64,000 nucleotides of DNA from Paucimonas lemoignei (GCF_004342585.1 NZ_SLZQ01000004.1:186001-250000), one strand, 5' to 3'. Counted from the first letter of the stretch, positions 53,502-63,179 are shown. Notes: a model not told the origin generated them from the letters alone. Numbers and translations: made by a program.

Positions 53502-55238
53502 TTACATCCTTGACGGCGCCGATACGCCGATCAGCGCCAAGCCATTGCGCAAGACCTGGCGGGTCGCCTGCAGCAAGGCCAGCCGCGCCAGGCGGACGGC
53601 CTCGTCATCGACCAGCACCCGCTCGGCATTGTAATAACTATGCAACTCGCCGGCCAGGTCGCGCAGGTAGAACGCTACCTGATGCGGGCCCAGTTCGTCG
53701 AGCGCTTTTTGCAGCATGTCCGGGTATTCCGCGAGACGGGCCAGCAAAGCCGCTTCGCGCGGCGATGTCAGTGGCGAAAGATCCACACCAGCCAGTGTCG
53801 ATTCGTCACTGCCCCATTGGTTGAACACCGAGCAGATGCGCGCATGGGCGTACTGGACGTAGTACACCGGGTTTTCATCGGATTGCGCCAGCGCCAGGTC
53901 GACGTCGAACACGAATTCGGTATCGGCCTTGCGCGAAATGAGGAAGAAGCGCACGGCGTCGCGCCCGCGCGTCAGATCGCGCGCGCCACTCTCTTCCGCA
54001 GACGCTTCGCCGGCCGACCATTCGATCAGGTCGCGCAACGTGACGTAAGAACCGGCGCGCTTGGAAATCTTCACTTCCTCGCCATTTCTCATGACGGTGA
54101 CCATCTTGTGCAGCACATAGTCCGGGTAGTCCTGCGGGATGCCCAGGCCGACTGCCTGCAGGCCGGCGCGCACGCGGGCAATGGTGCCGTGGTGATCGCT
54201 GCCCTGCACGTTGATGACCTTGGTGAAGCCGCGCTGCCACTTGGTGATGTGATACGCCACGTCCGGCACGAAATAGGTATAGGTGCCGTCGGACTTTTTC
54301 ATGACGCGGTCCTTGTCGTCGCCGTAATCGGTCGAACGCAGCCACAGCGCGCCATCCTGCTCGTAAGTCTTGCCGGCCTTGATCAGCGCATCCACGGCGG
54401 CGGCCACCTTGCCGTCGGTGTAGAGCGAGGATTCGAGATAGTAATTGTCGAACTTCACGCCGAAGGCTTGCAGGTCCAGATCCTGTTCATGGCGCAGATA
54501 CGCCACGGCAAAGCGACGGATCGAATCCATATCCTCGACGTCGCCGCTGGCGGTCACCGGGGCGCCATCGGAAGCCGACACGGTTTTCTTCGCCAGGAAG
54601 TCGACAGCGATGTCGGCGATGTAGTCGCCGTTATAAGCGGATTCCGGCCAGCCGGCGTCGCCCGGCTTCAAACCTTTGGCGCGTGCCTGCACGGAAGTGG
54701 CAAGCGTGGCGATCTGCACGCCGGCGTCGTTGTAATAAAACTCGCGGGTGACGTCGTAGCCCTGCTCTGCGAACAGCGACGACAGCGCATCGCCCAGCGC
54801 GCCCTGGCGACCATGGCCGACGTGCAGCGGGCCGGTCGGGTTGGCCGAGACGAACTCGATCATGACGCGCTTGCCGGCGCCGCTAGTGCCCTTGCCGAAG
54901 CGTTCGCCCTGCTGCTGAACGGCTGCCACGACCGCCTGCTTGGCGGCATCGGCCACGCGCAGGTTGATGAAGCCGGGGCCGGCAATCTCGGCGCTGGTGA
55001 TCAGTTGTTCGCGCGCGGGGATGGCCAGCAGGTTGGCTACCAAGGCTTGCGCCAGTTCGCGCGGGTTCTTTTTCAGCGGCTTGGCCAGCTGCATGGCGAT
55101 ATTACAAGCGATGTCGCCGTGGGCCGGGTCGCGCGGACGCTCCAGCACGACATTCGGGGTAAGGTCGCTGCCGGCGACGAGGGGGGCCAGCGCCTGCTGG
55201 AACAAGCCAATGATTTCTTGTCTTTGAGTTGCGAGCAT
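53502..55238 (-). CDS. argS: Arginyl-tRNA synthetase ArgS
   Basis: 578 residues, class I synthetase. The HIGH signature is in [18 protein letters not shown] and the KMSK-like loop is [12 protein letters not shown]. The N-terminal Add-1 domain and the C-terminal anticodon-binding helical domain ([20 protein letters not shown], ending [12 protein letters not shown]) are present, giving normal length. It heads the argS-SPOR-dsbA run. Confidence 0.96.
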   Translation of the reverse strand: MLATQRQEIIGLFQQALAPLVAGSDLTPNVVLERPRDPAHGDIACNIAMQLAKPLKKNPRELAQALVANLLAIPAREQLITSAEIAGPGFINLRVADAAKQAVVAAVQQQGERFGKGTSGAGKRVMIEFVSANPTGPLHVGHGRQGALGDALSSLFAEQGYDVTREFYYNDAGVQIATLATSVQARAKGLKPGDAGWPESAYNGDYIADIAVDFLAKKTVSASDGAPVTASGDVEDMDSIRRFAVAYLRHEQDLDLQAFGVKFDNYYLESSLYTDGKVAAAVDALIKAGKTYEQDGALWLRSTDYGDDKDRVMKKSDGTYTYFVPDVAYHITKWQRGFTKVINVQGSDHHGTIARVRAGLQAVGLGIPQDYPDYVLHKMVTVMRNGEEVKISKRAGSYVTLRDLIEWSAGEASAEESGARDLTRGRDAVRFFLISRKADTEFVFDVDLALAQSDENPVYYVQYAHARICSVFNQWGSDESTLAGVDLSPLTSPREAALLARLAEYPDMLQKALDELGPHQVAFYLRDLAGELHSYYNAERVLVDDEAVRLARLALLQATRQVLRNGLALIGVSAPSRM

Positions 55239-55526
55239 GAAAATATCAGTCTATACGGCGTCGGGCGCCTGGATTGGAATTCAGCCGTGATTATACTGGC
55301 TAGGCTGGCCGGACTGCCCATATTGCCTGCTTACTGGAAATATCGACCATCCTACCTTGGCGCGTCGCCTTCACCTGTAACATAATGAAACAGGATGTGA
55401 AAGCGGTAAGCCACGGCGGCAAAACTTGCGCAAACGATAAAACCAAGCCGCCGAATTTGGCAAGATAGCATTATTCTCCTTGTTGAGACCCCCTACGCAT
55501 TGGCGCCCTTATCGAAGGAGCTCGAT

Positions 55527-56228
55527 ATGAAAAACCCGATTCTTTTGCCGGTCTATGCGCTGGCGCTGACCATGCTTGCCCCTGCGGCACTGGCGCAAGA
55601 CAGTGGCAAATCCGCCTCCGGCCCCATTCCTGCCTCGCCGGAAGCGGCGGCCGGCGCGCCACAGGCAGACCATTCCACGAACGCTCCTCGCCCCGAAAGC
55701 GCATCCCGCGCAGAGCCGGCCCATCGCCCTGCCGCGGCGTCCAGGCGCGAGCCGACCCGCATCTACCGCCAGGTGCTGCCTGATGGCCGTATCGTCTATT
55801 CTGATGAAACGGTTAGCGGCGCCAAGGTCGACCATACCATCACCATGACGCCGCCCATCAAGGGCAACCTGTGGAGCACGGAGCCGGGCACGCCGCCGAA
55901 AGTCACGCCGCAACCCGTGCCGACGCCGGTTCAGCGCATCGATCCGGTACGCAAGCCGGCAGCGGGCAAAAGCACCATCGCCGTGCCGGATGCAGTGCTG
56001 AGCGAAGTCATACGCGCGGAAATGCTGCTGGAGGATGCGAAAAAGCGCCAGGCCGCCGGCACCAAGCCTTTGCCCGGCGAGGAGCGCGACAATAGCGATG
56101 GCGGCCTGTCGTTCAACCAGGCTTACTTCAGCCGGCAAAAGCGGCTCGCGCGCGATGTCGAGTATGCGGAAAGCGAGTTGAAGAAAGCGCTGGCCACGCG
56201 CGATGGCGTGGTACCGCCGCGTAAATGA
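55527..56228 (+). CDS. DUF4124-domain exported protein
   Basis: 233 residues. A signal peptide (MKNPILLPVYALALTMLAPA, then ALA, cleavage near 22) is followed by a low-complexity Ala/Pro/Ser linker, a DUF4124-like segment (IYRQVLPDGRIVYSDETVSG) at 75-100, and a charged helical C-terminus (LSEVIRAEMLLEDAKKRQAA). The ATG at 55527 has AAGGAG 6 bases upstream. DUF4124 proteins are abundant in betaproteobacteria and of unknown function, probably periplasmic. Confidence 0.82.
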   Translation: MKNPILLPVYALALTMLAPAALAQDSGKSASGPIPASPEAAAGAPQADHSTNAPRPESASRAEPAHRPAAASRREPTRIYRQVLPDGRIVYSDETVSGAKVDHTITMTPPIKGNLWSTEPGTPPKVTPQPVPTPVQRIDPVRKPAAGKSTIAVPDAVLSEVIRAEMLLEDAKKRQAAGTKPLPGEERDNSDGGLSFNQAYFSRQKRLARDVEYAESELKKALATRDGVVPPRK

Positions 56229-56365
56229 GGTTCGCGGGGAAGTCGACTGTGCATTAGCTCGCATGGGCCCGCATTGGGGAGCGGAGGCCATCCCTGCGCG
56301 CTGCCATCCCGCGACGCCATAGATGACGCCGTTGCAGCGCCGCCGATCCGGCCACGCCGGTCTTG

Positions 56366-58720
56366 CTACGCTGATTTCACCACGCTGAAAGGAATAGCCC
56401 GGGCCGGACGCCGCTCGAACAGCTTTTCGCATTCGGCGGCGGTGACAGGCTTGTTGAAGTAATACCCCTGGCCGATGCCGCAGCCATGCCGCGCCAAAAA
56501 CTCCTGCTGCTCGGCTGTCTCGATTCCTTCGGCCACCACGCCGATCTGCAACTGCCCCGCCATCGCCAGGATCGCCGTGACGATGGCGGCGTTATGCGTG
56601 TCGATGTGCACATCGCGCACGAAGGAGCGGTCGATCTTCAGGATATCGATGGGGAACTGGCGCAGGTACGACAGCGATGAATAGCCAGTGCCGAAATCGT
56701 CGATCGAGATCGTCACGCCCAGATCGCGGATCTGTTTCAGGCGTGCCGCGCTGTTGACCGGATCTTCCATGACGATGCTCTCGGTCAGTTCCAGTTCGAG
56801 CAAGTGCGGGTCCAGCCCGGTGCTTTCCAGGCATTGCGCGATCTTGCTCACCAGCGTCGGATCCTTGAACTGCCTTGCCGACACGTTGACCGACACGCCG
56901 ATCGGTTCGGCTCCACGGCTTTGCCAATCCTGCGCCTGGCGGCAGGCTTCCTGCATCACCCAGTCGCCGATCGGCACGATCAGGCCCGACATTTCCGCCA
57001 CCGGAATGAATTTCAGCGGCGCGATCATGCCCTGGCCGGGGCGGTTCCAGCGGATCAGCGCTTCGACGCCGACGATGGCATTGGTCTGCAAGTCATGCTG
57101 CGGCTGGTAATGCAAAATGAACTCGCCATTGTCGAGCGCGTGCCGCAACTGGTTTTCCAGGTTCAGGTTCTCGCGGGCCAGAGCGCTCATTTCGGCGGCA
57201 TAGAAAGCAAAACCATTGCCGCCGGCTTTCTTGGCCTGGTACATCGCCGTTTCGGCGCGCAGGATCAATTGCTCGGGCGTGTCGCCATCGTCCGGGTAGG
57301 TGCCGATGCCGATGCTGGGCGTGAGATAGAGTTCCTCGCCTTCGATCGTGAAGGCTTGCTCGAAGCAGCGTTGCAGCTTCAATGCCGTGCGCGCCAGGTC
57401 TTGCGAATCCTTCACATACGGCAGCATGATCAGGAATTCATCGCTGCCGGGGCGGGCAATGATGTCCTCGGCGCGCAGGTTTTGCTTCAGGCGCTCGGCC
57501 ACGGCGCAGATCAGCTCGTCGCCGGCGGCATGGCCAAGGCTGTCGTTGATGCCCTTGAATCGGTCCAGGTCGAACATCATCAAGCCGAGCTTGAACTTCT
57601 GGCGGCGCGCCAGCGACATCGACTGGCGCAGGCTTTCCAGCAGCTGGCTGCGGTTGGGCAGGCCGGTCAGGCCATCGTGCTGCGCCAGGTAGCGCACCTT
57701 GTCCTCGGCGGCGCGCTGGTCGGTGATGTCGCGCAGCGCCGCCAGCCGCACGCGGCGGCCCTCGTAATCGAAATCGCGCGATTGCACCACAAGCGGCACC
57801 TCGCGCCCGCGGACATCGGCCAAGGTGACATCATAGGTTTCATCGCGATGCGAGCGCAGCATCTTGTCCAGGCGGGCACGATGCGCGGGAATGACGAAAT
57901 CGAGCGGCGAGCGCCCTACCAGGGCATCGACGGAAATACCTACCATGCGTGCAAATGCCTGGTTGGCGTTGATGATGACACCGTTTTCGTGGAACACCAG
58001 GCCTTCGCTGGCAACCGCCGCCAGGTGTTCGAAGCGAGCCTGGCTGGCGCGCGCGGTGGTGGTCGATTGCAGGGCGGCCTGTTCGGCTGCCTGGCGGATC
58101 GCCACTTCTTCCTGCAGCGACGCCACCAGCTCTTCATTATCGAATTGCACGCGCAAGGCTGCGCGCAGGGTGCGCGCCAGTCGCGTCGACGTCACCAGCA
58201 TCAGGATCAGGAATACTGCCGCCATCACCGTCAGCTCGTGGCTGATCATGGTGGAACCGGCCAGGATGCCCCATGCCAGCATGGGCGCCGCCACGCAGGT
58301 CGCGAATATCCGGTACACCTGCGGCACAACCGAAAACATGGGCAGTGCGGCCGCGCTGATGCCCAGCGCCAGCACCGTCAGCGCAAGCCGGAACTCCAGT
58401 GGCAGGTATGCCGAAAACAGGATCGGGCAAAGCCCCCAGCACAATCCCGACAAGGCTGTGATGGCGGTAAATGCATCGGCCCAGCGCTTATATTGGCTCT
58501 CGCATCCGGCGACGCGTTTGCGCTTGCTGTGCATGCCGAGGAAAATTCCGGCCGCCAGAACGGTGATGCCTAGCCAACTCAACAGCAGCCACAGCGGAAC
58601 CGTGGACGACACTGCCGCAGCAACCATCAGCGCGGTAGCTGCCGAAGCCAGCGCCGCGCCTTTGGATTGCTGATATAGCAGGTCGACCTGCCGGGACAGC
58701 AGGCGGTTCTCCATCTCCAC
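56366..58720 (-). CDS. Membrane-bound PAS-GGDEF-EAL protein with variant GSDEF motif
   Basis: 784 residues. Four to five membrane helices span about 22-180 (TALMVAAAVSSTVPLWLLLS, LTVLALGISAAALPMFSV). PAS (about 225-335), GGDEF (345-505) and EAL (515-775, EALIRW from 553) follow. The cyclase motif is GSDEF at 425-429: the second Gly of GGDEF is Ser, which often abolishes synthesis, while the RAED inhibitory-site motif at 416-419 remains. EAL motifs (DDFGTGYSS, VVAEGIET) look intact, so it is probably a phosphodiesterase with a regulatory GGDEF domain. The start may be GTG at 58720 or an ATG two codons later. Confidence 0.88.
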   Translation of the reverse strand: MEMENRLLSRQVDLLYQQSKGAALASAATALMVAAAVSSTVPLWLLLSWLGITVLAAGIFLGMHSKRKRVAGCESQYKRWADAFTAITALSGLCWGLCPILFSAYLPLEFRLALTVLALGISAAALPMFSVVPQVYRIFATCVAAPMLAWGILAGSTMISHELTVMAAVFLILMLVTSTRLARTLRAALRVQFDNEELVASLQEEVAIRQAAEQAALQSTTTARASQARFEHLAAVASEGLVFHENGVIINANQAFARMVGISVDALVGRSPLDFVIPAHRARLDKMLRSHRDETYDVTLADVRGREVPLVVQSRDFDYEGRRVRLAALRDITDQRAAEDKVRYLAQHDGLTGLPNRSQLLESLRQSMSLARRQKFKLGLMMFDLDRFKGINDSLGHAAGDELICAVAERLKQNLRAEDIIARPGSDEFLIMLPYVKDSQDLARTALKLQRCFEQAFTIEGEELYLTPSIGIGTYPDDGDTPEQLILRAETAMYQAKKAGGNGFAFYAAEMSALARENLNLENQLRHALDNGEFILHYQPQHDLQTNAIVGVEALIRWNRPGQGMIAPLKFIPVAEMSGLIVPIGDWVMQEACRQAQDWQSRGAEPIGVSVNVSARQFKDPTLVSKIAQCLESTGLDPHLLELELTESIVMEDPVNSAARLKQIRDLGVTISIDDFGTGYSSLSYLRQFPIDILKIDRSFVRDVHIDTHNAAIVTAILAMAGQLQIGVVAEGIETAEQQEFLARHGCGIGQGYYFNKPVTAAECEKLFERRPARAIPFSVVKSA

Positions 58721-59171
58721 TTTGGGCTCCGAGTAGGGTTTTTATCCGAGTATATTTCTACACGGAAATGTTGACGAGTGGCCGAACGGCCAGTGAATTG
58801 TCAAATGAACGTAAATTTTTTGCCACGCAGCAATAAAAGGGCGCGGATTGCTGAAAGCGCCGGTTGCCTGCGTCCTCCGTGATCGGCGCATCTTTCAACC
58901 ATCGATAGCCAGATGCGACCAACGACGTGGAGACGGAAGTGTCAGATCAGCTCCAGCAGAACCGGCTGGTGGTCGGAGGCATCGCTTTCGGCATCCACAG
59001 CAATACTGCGCAAATGCGGCAGCAAGTCCCCACTAACAAAGAAATAGCCGAAGCTAAAGAGTGCGCCTGCTCCATCAGCCTGTCGTCCACCAGCCATTCA
59101 ATATAATGTAGACCATTCCCCGGCAAGGAGCGAAGCTTGCGCGTGATGAACCTTATTCTGCGAGACAATCC
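58721..59171. other. Intergenic region containing a gene remnant
   Basis: About 450 bases between the divergent GGDEF-EAL and CYTH-CHAD genes. The left part (58735-58840) is AT-rich and may carry a promoter. The right part holds the remnant listed separately. No intact gene is seen. Confidence 0.45.
58942..59097 (-). pseudogene. Remnant of an endonuclease/exonuclease/phosphatase family gene
   Basis: The leftward strand reads FGYFFVSGDLLPHLRSIAVD then AESDASDHQPVLLELI before a stop. This matches the C-terminal end of EEP-superfamily proteins, including the catalytic SDH-x-P motif (SDHQPV) and the usual xxDYxFVSxDL strand, here degraded to FGYFFVSGDL. Upstream in the same frame a TGA stop appears and no other EEP motifs can be found, so only about 51 codons remain. 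The rest was probably deleted. It could instead be a short unrelated frame, but the motif order argues against it. Confidence 0.6.
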
Positions 59172-60719
59172 ATGGAAGTCGAATTAAAACTGACGATTGA
59201 CCCTCGCCACGCTGCAACCCTGCGCCAGCTATCCTGGCTGCAGGCCTATGCCAAGGCGCCGGCGCGTACGCTGGACATGGCGGATATTTATTTCGACACG
59301 GCCGACCTGGCGATCCGCAACAGCAATGCCGGCTTGCGCGTGCGGGAAGTGGATGGCGCCAGGGTGCAGACGCTCAAAGGCGGCGGCGGCGTCGCCAGCG
59401 GTTTGCACAGCCGCCATGAATGGGAATCCACCGTGGCCGGCCCGCAGCCGGAACTGGATGCCTTGCGCAAGCTGGTCGATCCGCACAGCGCCTGGGCCAA
59501 GCTATTGGAGGAACCCGGACTGGATGCGCGCCTGGAAAAGGCCTTCACGACTTCTATCAAGCGCACCGTCTGGGACTTGCAGCTGCCGGACGGCGACCTG
59601 GTCGAATTGGCGCTCGATGAAGGCAGCATCAGCTGCCGCGACCGGACGATTCCAGTTAGCGAAATCGAGCTGGAGCTGAAATCTGGATTACCGGAGCATT
59701 TGTTCGACCTCGGCTTGAAGCTGATGGAGCATATCCCGCTACGCCTGGCCACCAGCAGCAAAGCCGCGCGCGGCTATGACCTGTTCCAGGCACAGGTGCC
59801 GACCGCCGTGCGCGCCAGGCCGATTCAACTGGCGCGCGAGATGAATGTCGAAGATGGCGTGCGCGTCATCGTGACCAATTGCCTGGCACAGATCCAGGGC
59901 AATGAAGCCGCGGTGCTGGACGGGCACGACCCGGATGCCATCCACCAGATGCGGGTGGGCTTGCGGCGGCTTCGCTCGACGCTCAAGCTGTTTGGAAAAC
60001 TGGCGCCCTGCCCGCCCGACTTGCTAGCGGAATTGTGCTGGCTGGGCGACGCCCTTGGCGAAGGCCGCGACTGGGAAGTCTTGGTGGATTCGACCCTGCC
60101 GCGCATTATCGACGCGCTGCCTGAACAGGTGCAAGCGCTTACCCAGTTGCACCAGGCATGCGCCATCACCGCGCAGGAAAAGCGGCGGCAGGCGATCGAT
60201 GCCGTAGCCTCGCCCCGGTTCGCGACGCTGGCGCTCAACCTTGGCGCCTGGTTGACCGGCAAGCGCTGGCGCGACGCAGGACGCAAAGCCAATAGTAAGA
60301 AACTGCAGGCGTCGTTACCTGAATTTTCCGACAAGGTGCTGAAGCGCCGGCATGCCACCCTGCTGCAGCGCGGCCGGCGCCTGGCCCGCGCCAATGCCGA
60401 GACACGGCACCGGCTGCGCATCGCCGCCAAACAAGCCCGCTATGCCGGCGAATTTTGCCAGTCGCTCTATCCGCCCAAGCGCATCAAGAATTATGTGGCG
60501 GCGCTGACCGGCCTGCAGGATGCGCTGGGTTGGCTGAATGACGCGGCAGTCGCCGCTGACTTGCTGAAAACTTGGCAGCAAACCGGCGCCACCGATCCCG
60601 CGCTGGCGGGCACGGCGGAATTTGTGCGCGGCTACCTTTGTGCGGCAGCCGACATGGAACAGCCGGAATTGCTCAAACTGTGGACGCGCTTTACCAAGAC
60701 TAGGCAGCCATACCGCTAA
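59172..60719 (+). CDS. CYTH and CHAD domain protein (inorganic triphosphatase-like)
   Basis: 515 residues. The CYTH tunnel begins with MEVELKLTI (ExExK motif) and occupies about 1-205, with basic and acidic strand pairs (DIYFDTADLAIRNSNAGLRV, EIELELKSGLPEHLF). The CHAD domain spans about 225-510 with two conserved His/Arg helices (AIHQMRVGLRRLRSTLKLF and TRHRLRIAAKQARYAGEF). This architecture matches YgiF-like triphosphatases; CHAD binds polyphosphate granules. No polyphosphate kinase gene is adjacent. Confidence 0.92.
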   Translation: MEVELKLTIDPRHAATLRQLSWLQAYAKAPARTLDMADIYFDTADLAIRNSNAGLRVREVDGARVQTLKGGGGVASGLHSRHEWESTVAGPQPELDALRKLVDPHSAWAKLLEEPGLDARLEKAFTTSIKRTVWDLQLPDGDLVELALDEGSISCRDRTIPVSEIELELKSGLPEHLFDLGLKLMEHIPLRLATSSKAARGYDLFQAQVPTAVRARPIQLAREMNVEDGVRVIVTNCLAQIQGNEAAVLDGHDPDAIHQMRVGLRRLRSTLKLFGKLAPCPPDLLAELCWLGDALGEGRDWEVLVDSTLPRIIDALPEQVQALTQLHQACAITAQEKRRQAIDAVASPRFATLALNLGAWLTGKRWRDAGRKANSKKLQASLPEFSDKVLKRRHATLLQRGRRLARANAETRHRLRIAAKQARYAGEFCQSLYPPKRIKNYVAALTGLQDALGWLNDAAVAADLLKTWQQTGATDPALAGTAEFVRGYLCAAADMEQPELLKLWTRFTKTRQPYR

Positions 60720-60737
60720 TGCCGCTGGCGGCCATGG

Positions 60738-61496
60738 CTAGTATTTACAGTGGAAAACCTGCAGCGTGACATGCGGGTCGGCCACCAGCCGCGCGAACGG
60801 GCCGGCGCTCTCCAGCGCGGAAGCGTCCACGGTGCCATCGTCCACCGCGGCAGCCAGGGCACGGGCGCGCATGATGACATCGAGCTTGTCGGCGCCGCCC
60901 GTCCAGACATAACAGACTTTCTGCGCCGCCAGCGCCTTGAGCGACAGGGTTACGCGCGCATGCGGCGCCTGCCCCGGCTGCAACGCCACATAGCGGCGAT
61001 TGGTCGTGGCGGCATCCGGCCATTGCGGCGAATCGGGGAAAAGCGAGGCGGTATGTCCATCGGTGCCGAGGCCCAGCACGATGGCAGCCGGTCGCGCCAA
61101 CGCCGGATTGGCGTTGGCGACCTGAGCGGAACGCCGAGCCCATAACCAGGGATCGGTCGCTGCCGCTACCGTTGCCATCAATGGCACCAGGCGCGCCGCG
61201 CTGGCCGGCCCCTGCAGCAAATGCTGGCTGACCAGCGCCGCATTCGAATCCGGGTGAGTCAAGGGCACGCTGCGTTCGTCGACCAGCGAGACATCGATCC
61301 TGGCCCAGTCCAGCGGCTCGCGCGCAAGCGCGGCGAAAAACGGCAGCGGACTGCGGCCGCCCGACACCAGCAGCAAGGCGCGCTCGCCGTTTTCCCCCGG
61401 CGCCGACAACGCTTGTTGCAAGTCCTTACTCACCTGTGAAGCCAAGACTTCCGCGGCTTCTTCAGCGTTATTAAATATCGTCAATTGCAAGGCCAT
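60738..61496 (-). CDS. pgl: 6-phosphogluconolactonase
   Basis: 252 residues of the Pgl/DevB type, hydrolysing 6-phosphogluconolactone in the oxidative pentose phosphate pathway. LLVSGGRSPLPFF, VSLVDERSVPLTHPDSNAAL and GLGTDGHTASLFP are signature motifs. GGAGC precedes the ATG. zwf and edd are not adjacent, so it stands alone. It converges on the CYTH-CHAD gene with an 18-base gap. Confidence 0.92.
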   Translation of the reverse strand: MALQLTIFNNAEEAAEVLASQVSKDLQQALSAPGENGERALLLVSGGRSPLPFFAALAREPLDWARIDVSLVDERSVPLTHPDSNAALVSQHLLQGPASAARLVPLMATVAAATDPWLWARRSAQVANANPALARPAAIVLGLGTDGHTASLFPDSPQWPDAATTNRRYVALQPGQAPHARVTLSLKALAAQKVCYVWTGGADKLDVIMRARALAAAVDDGTVDASALESAGPFARLVADPHVTLQVFHCKY

Positions 61497-61568
61497 GTTC
61501 CGCTCCCGGCACGGCGCAACCTCCGCCCGCCCTCGATAGAAGAGAACATGATATACGAAGCATCCTGT

Positions 61569-62492
61569 TCAGAAGCGGTGCACGTAACGCACTGCGGCAA
61601 GTTTTTCCAGCGGCGCCGAAGCCTCATTATTCGGATGGCGGCGCAAGGACACGGCCCAGCCGGCATAAGCGCTCGTTCCCACGGGAGTGACATAGTTCAT
61701 TTCCGCAAGCAATTCTCGTCCGCTGGGTTCGGCAGCCTGCCAGCTACTACGCTCACCATTACCCATGCCCGGCATCGCCGAGGTCCACGCATAAGCCCGG
61801 ATCGGCCGCGACACGGCAAACGACAAGCGGTCGCCGGCACGATACCGGTCCGCCATCACCAGGCCCAGCGACAAGGCATTGCTCCGCACGATGCCATCGG
61901 CGCTGGTGCGCCCCAGCGGCGTGCGGCCATAGGATGCCTGCGCCGCCAATGCCGTTTTCGGCGCGATCAGCCACACGCCGGTCAACTGCGCCGAACTGGT
62001 CGGCGCGCCAAGACCGAACGCCGTCACGCTGCGCCACACGCCCGGCCAGGGATTACCTTCCTTGCTGCGCATGAGCGAAAACGATAGCGCCGCGTGGTCG
62101 AATGAATGTGAAAATTCCAGCACCCGGGCATCGATGCGCGGCTGCACCGTCATCAAGGCCGGCGACAGCGCATCCGGATCGAAGGCGCGCGCCGCCATAC
62201 CATGATTGAAGCCGGTCGCCAGCACGCCGAACTTGATGCGCACGCCACCCAGTTCCCGCCACACGCCGGCATGCCTGGCGTCCGGCGCCAGCGAAAACTG
62301 CTGCAATTGGACTTGCTGCTGCGCAGAAGTCGGCGGCGCCAGGCGGTCGAACGCCAGGCCGAACGCCATGGCAGGGGGAAGAATGAAACCACGCCCCAGC
62401 ACGCCGGTTTCCTCGGCCCGTACCGGCGCAGCCCACGCCAACGTCAATGCCAGCGCCAGTGCCGCTGGCTTGAGATGAATGCACGCACACAT
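61569..62492 (-). CDS. Outer-membrane barrel-like protein
   Basis: 307 residues. A signal peptide (MCACIHLKPAALALALTLAW, ending VRA) is followed by strand-rich sequence with alternating polar and hydrophobic residues and the C-terminal Phe of YVHRF. The barrel signal suggests outer-membrane insertion. The pattern resembles barrel domains of some autotransporters but without a passenger. GGAGGCGCGT precedes the ATG. An inverted repeat lies about 60 bases upstream. No function is assigned. Confidence 0.6.
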   Translation of the reverse strand: MCACIHLKPAALALALTLAWAAPVRAEETGVLGRGFILPPAMAFGLAFDRLAPPTSAQQQVQLQQFSLAPDARHAGVWRELGGVRIKFGVLATGFNHGMAARAFDPDALSPALMTVQPRIDARVLEFSHSFDHAALSFSLMRSKEGNPWPGVWRSVTAFGLGAPTSSAQLTGVWLIAPKTALAAQASYGRTPLGRTSADGIVRSNALSLGLVMADRYRAGDRLSFAVSRPIRAYAWTSAMPGMGNGERSSWQAAEPSGRELLAEMNYVTPVGTSAYAGWAVSLRRHPNNEASAPLEKLAAVRYVHRF

Positions 62493-62547
62493 ACGCGCCT
62501 CCTTCCCTTGTTACGTAAACCAGTAATTGTTTTGCGTTTGGTCTACT

Positions 62548-62566
62548 CGTACATTCATTTTGTACG
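62548..62566. promoter_or_regulatory. Operator-like inverted repeat upstream of the barrel gene
   Basis: CGTACA and TGTACG pair perfectly around TTCATTT, about 56-74 bases upstream of the leftward barrel gene. The layout suits a dimeric regulator, but no regulator gene is adjacent. Confidence 0.4.
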
Positions 62567-62689
62567 TTAATTTCCAGAAAGCAAGTTTTTATTCTGGAAT
62601 GGCTGGTGAATGGCGGGAATAGGCGCAGAAAAAATCGCTCCCACGCATCAGCGACATGGTGTCGGCGTTCAAGAGAGAAATTACTCAAA

Positions 62690-62751
62690 TATCCCATATT
62701 TATGGGATACCCAAATTAGCCGATTTGGCTTGTAATTGCTAATATGCAATT
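62690..62751. promoter_or_regulatory. Three consecutive dyads upstream of the orphan gene at 62767
   Basis: TATCCCAT-ATTT-ATGGGATA (62690-62709), CCAAAT-TAGCCG-ATTTGG (62711-62728) and AATTGC-TAATAT-GCAATT (62734-62751) follow one another with gaps of 1 and 5 bases. All arms are perfect (8, 6 and 6 bp). They occupy the promoter-side region of the rightward gene and may be regulator sites or mRNA hairpins. Confidence 0.5.
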
Positions 62752-62766
62752 GTTTTAGAAATTATA

Positions 62767-63111
62767 ATGATCATGCCTGCGCTCGACGACTTTACTGAAC
62801 ATTGGCGGGACCAGCCGAGCTTTCTGGTCGACTATTCCGGTAACTCCACATTTCTAGCGAAGGTGGAATACCATTCTGACCAAATCCATCATAGCCATTC
62901 CACGGTAGTACGGATTCGCAAGGCCGATAATGGCCAGGGCCAGATTTCCTTGCAAAAGGCGCCGTCCTCCCTGTTGCCGGGCTTTCCGCAATTGCTGTTT
63001 TCGCCACCGCTGCATGTCTATGATTACGACCGTAGCAAGCATGCCCTGCTGGTGCAGGGCCATTCCAACTTGCTGGGCGGCGCTTACAAAGTGGTCATCA
63101 CCCCGGCGTAA
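62767..63111 (+). CDS. Hypothetical protein
   Basis: 114 residues, soluble, beta-rich (FLAKVEYHSDQIHHSHSTVV, YKVVITPA at the end). The start is ATG at 62767 or two codons later; no clear ribosome site is seen, and TATAAT overlaps the first codon, so leaderless expression is possible. No family is recognised. It is followed by a perfect 14-base palindrome and then by tRNA-Ser. Confidence 0.6.
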   Translation: MIMPALDDFTEHWRDQPSFLVDYSGNSTFLAKVEYHSDQIHHSHSTVVRIRKADNGQGQISLQKAPSSLLPGFPQLLFSPPLHVYDYDRSKHALLVQGHSNLLGGAYKVVITPA

Positions 63112-63127
63112 GACATGCAAAAATAGC

Positions 63128-63141
63128 AATGCCTAGGCATT
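63128..63141. other. Perfect 14-base palindrome
   Basis: AATGCCTAGGCATT, followed by TT, lies 17 bases past the upstream stop. It may be a weak terminator with loop CTAG or a protein-binding site near the tRNA promoter. Confidence 0.35.
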
Positions 63142-63179
63142 TTCCCTGCAATATGTCATGTGGCAGCGGAATTATTTGC

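Noticed and set aside
53640-55385. 581-codon open frame antisense to argS
   Set aside because: The opposite strand carries a full arginyl-tRNA synthetase. The antisense product has no motif or start signal.
56804-58573. 589-codon open frame antisense to the PAS-GGDEF-EAL gene
   Set aside because: Same reason: shadow of a conserved gene, composition unlike real proteins.
62763-62768. TATAAT as a promoter of the gene at 62767
   Set aside because: It overlaps the start codon, so it could only serve a downstream start. It was not listed as a promoter.
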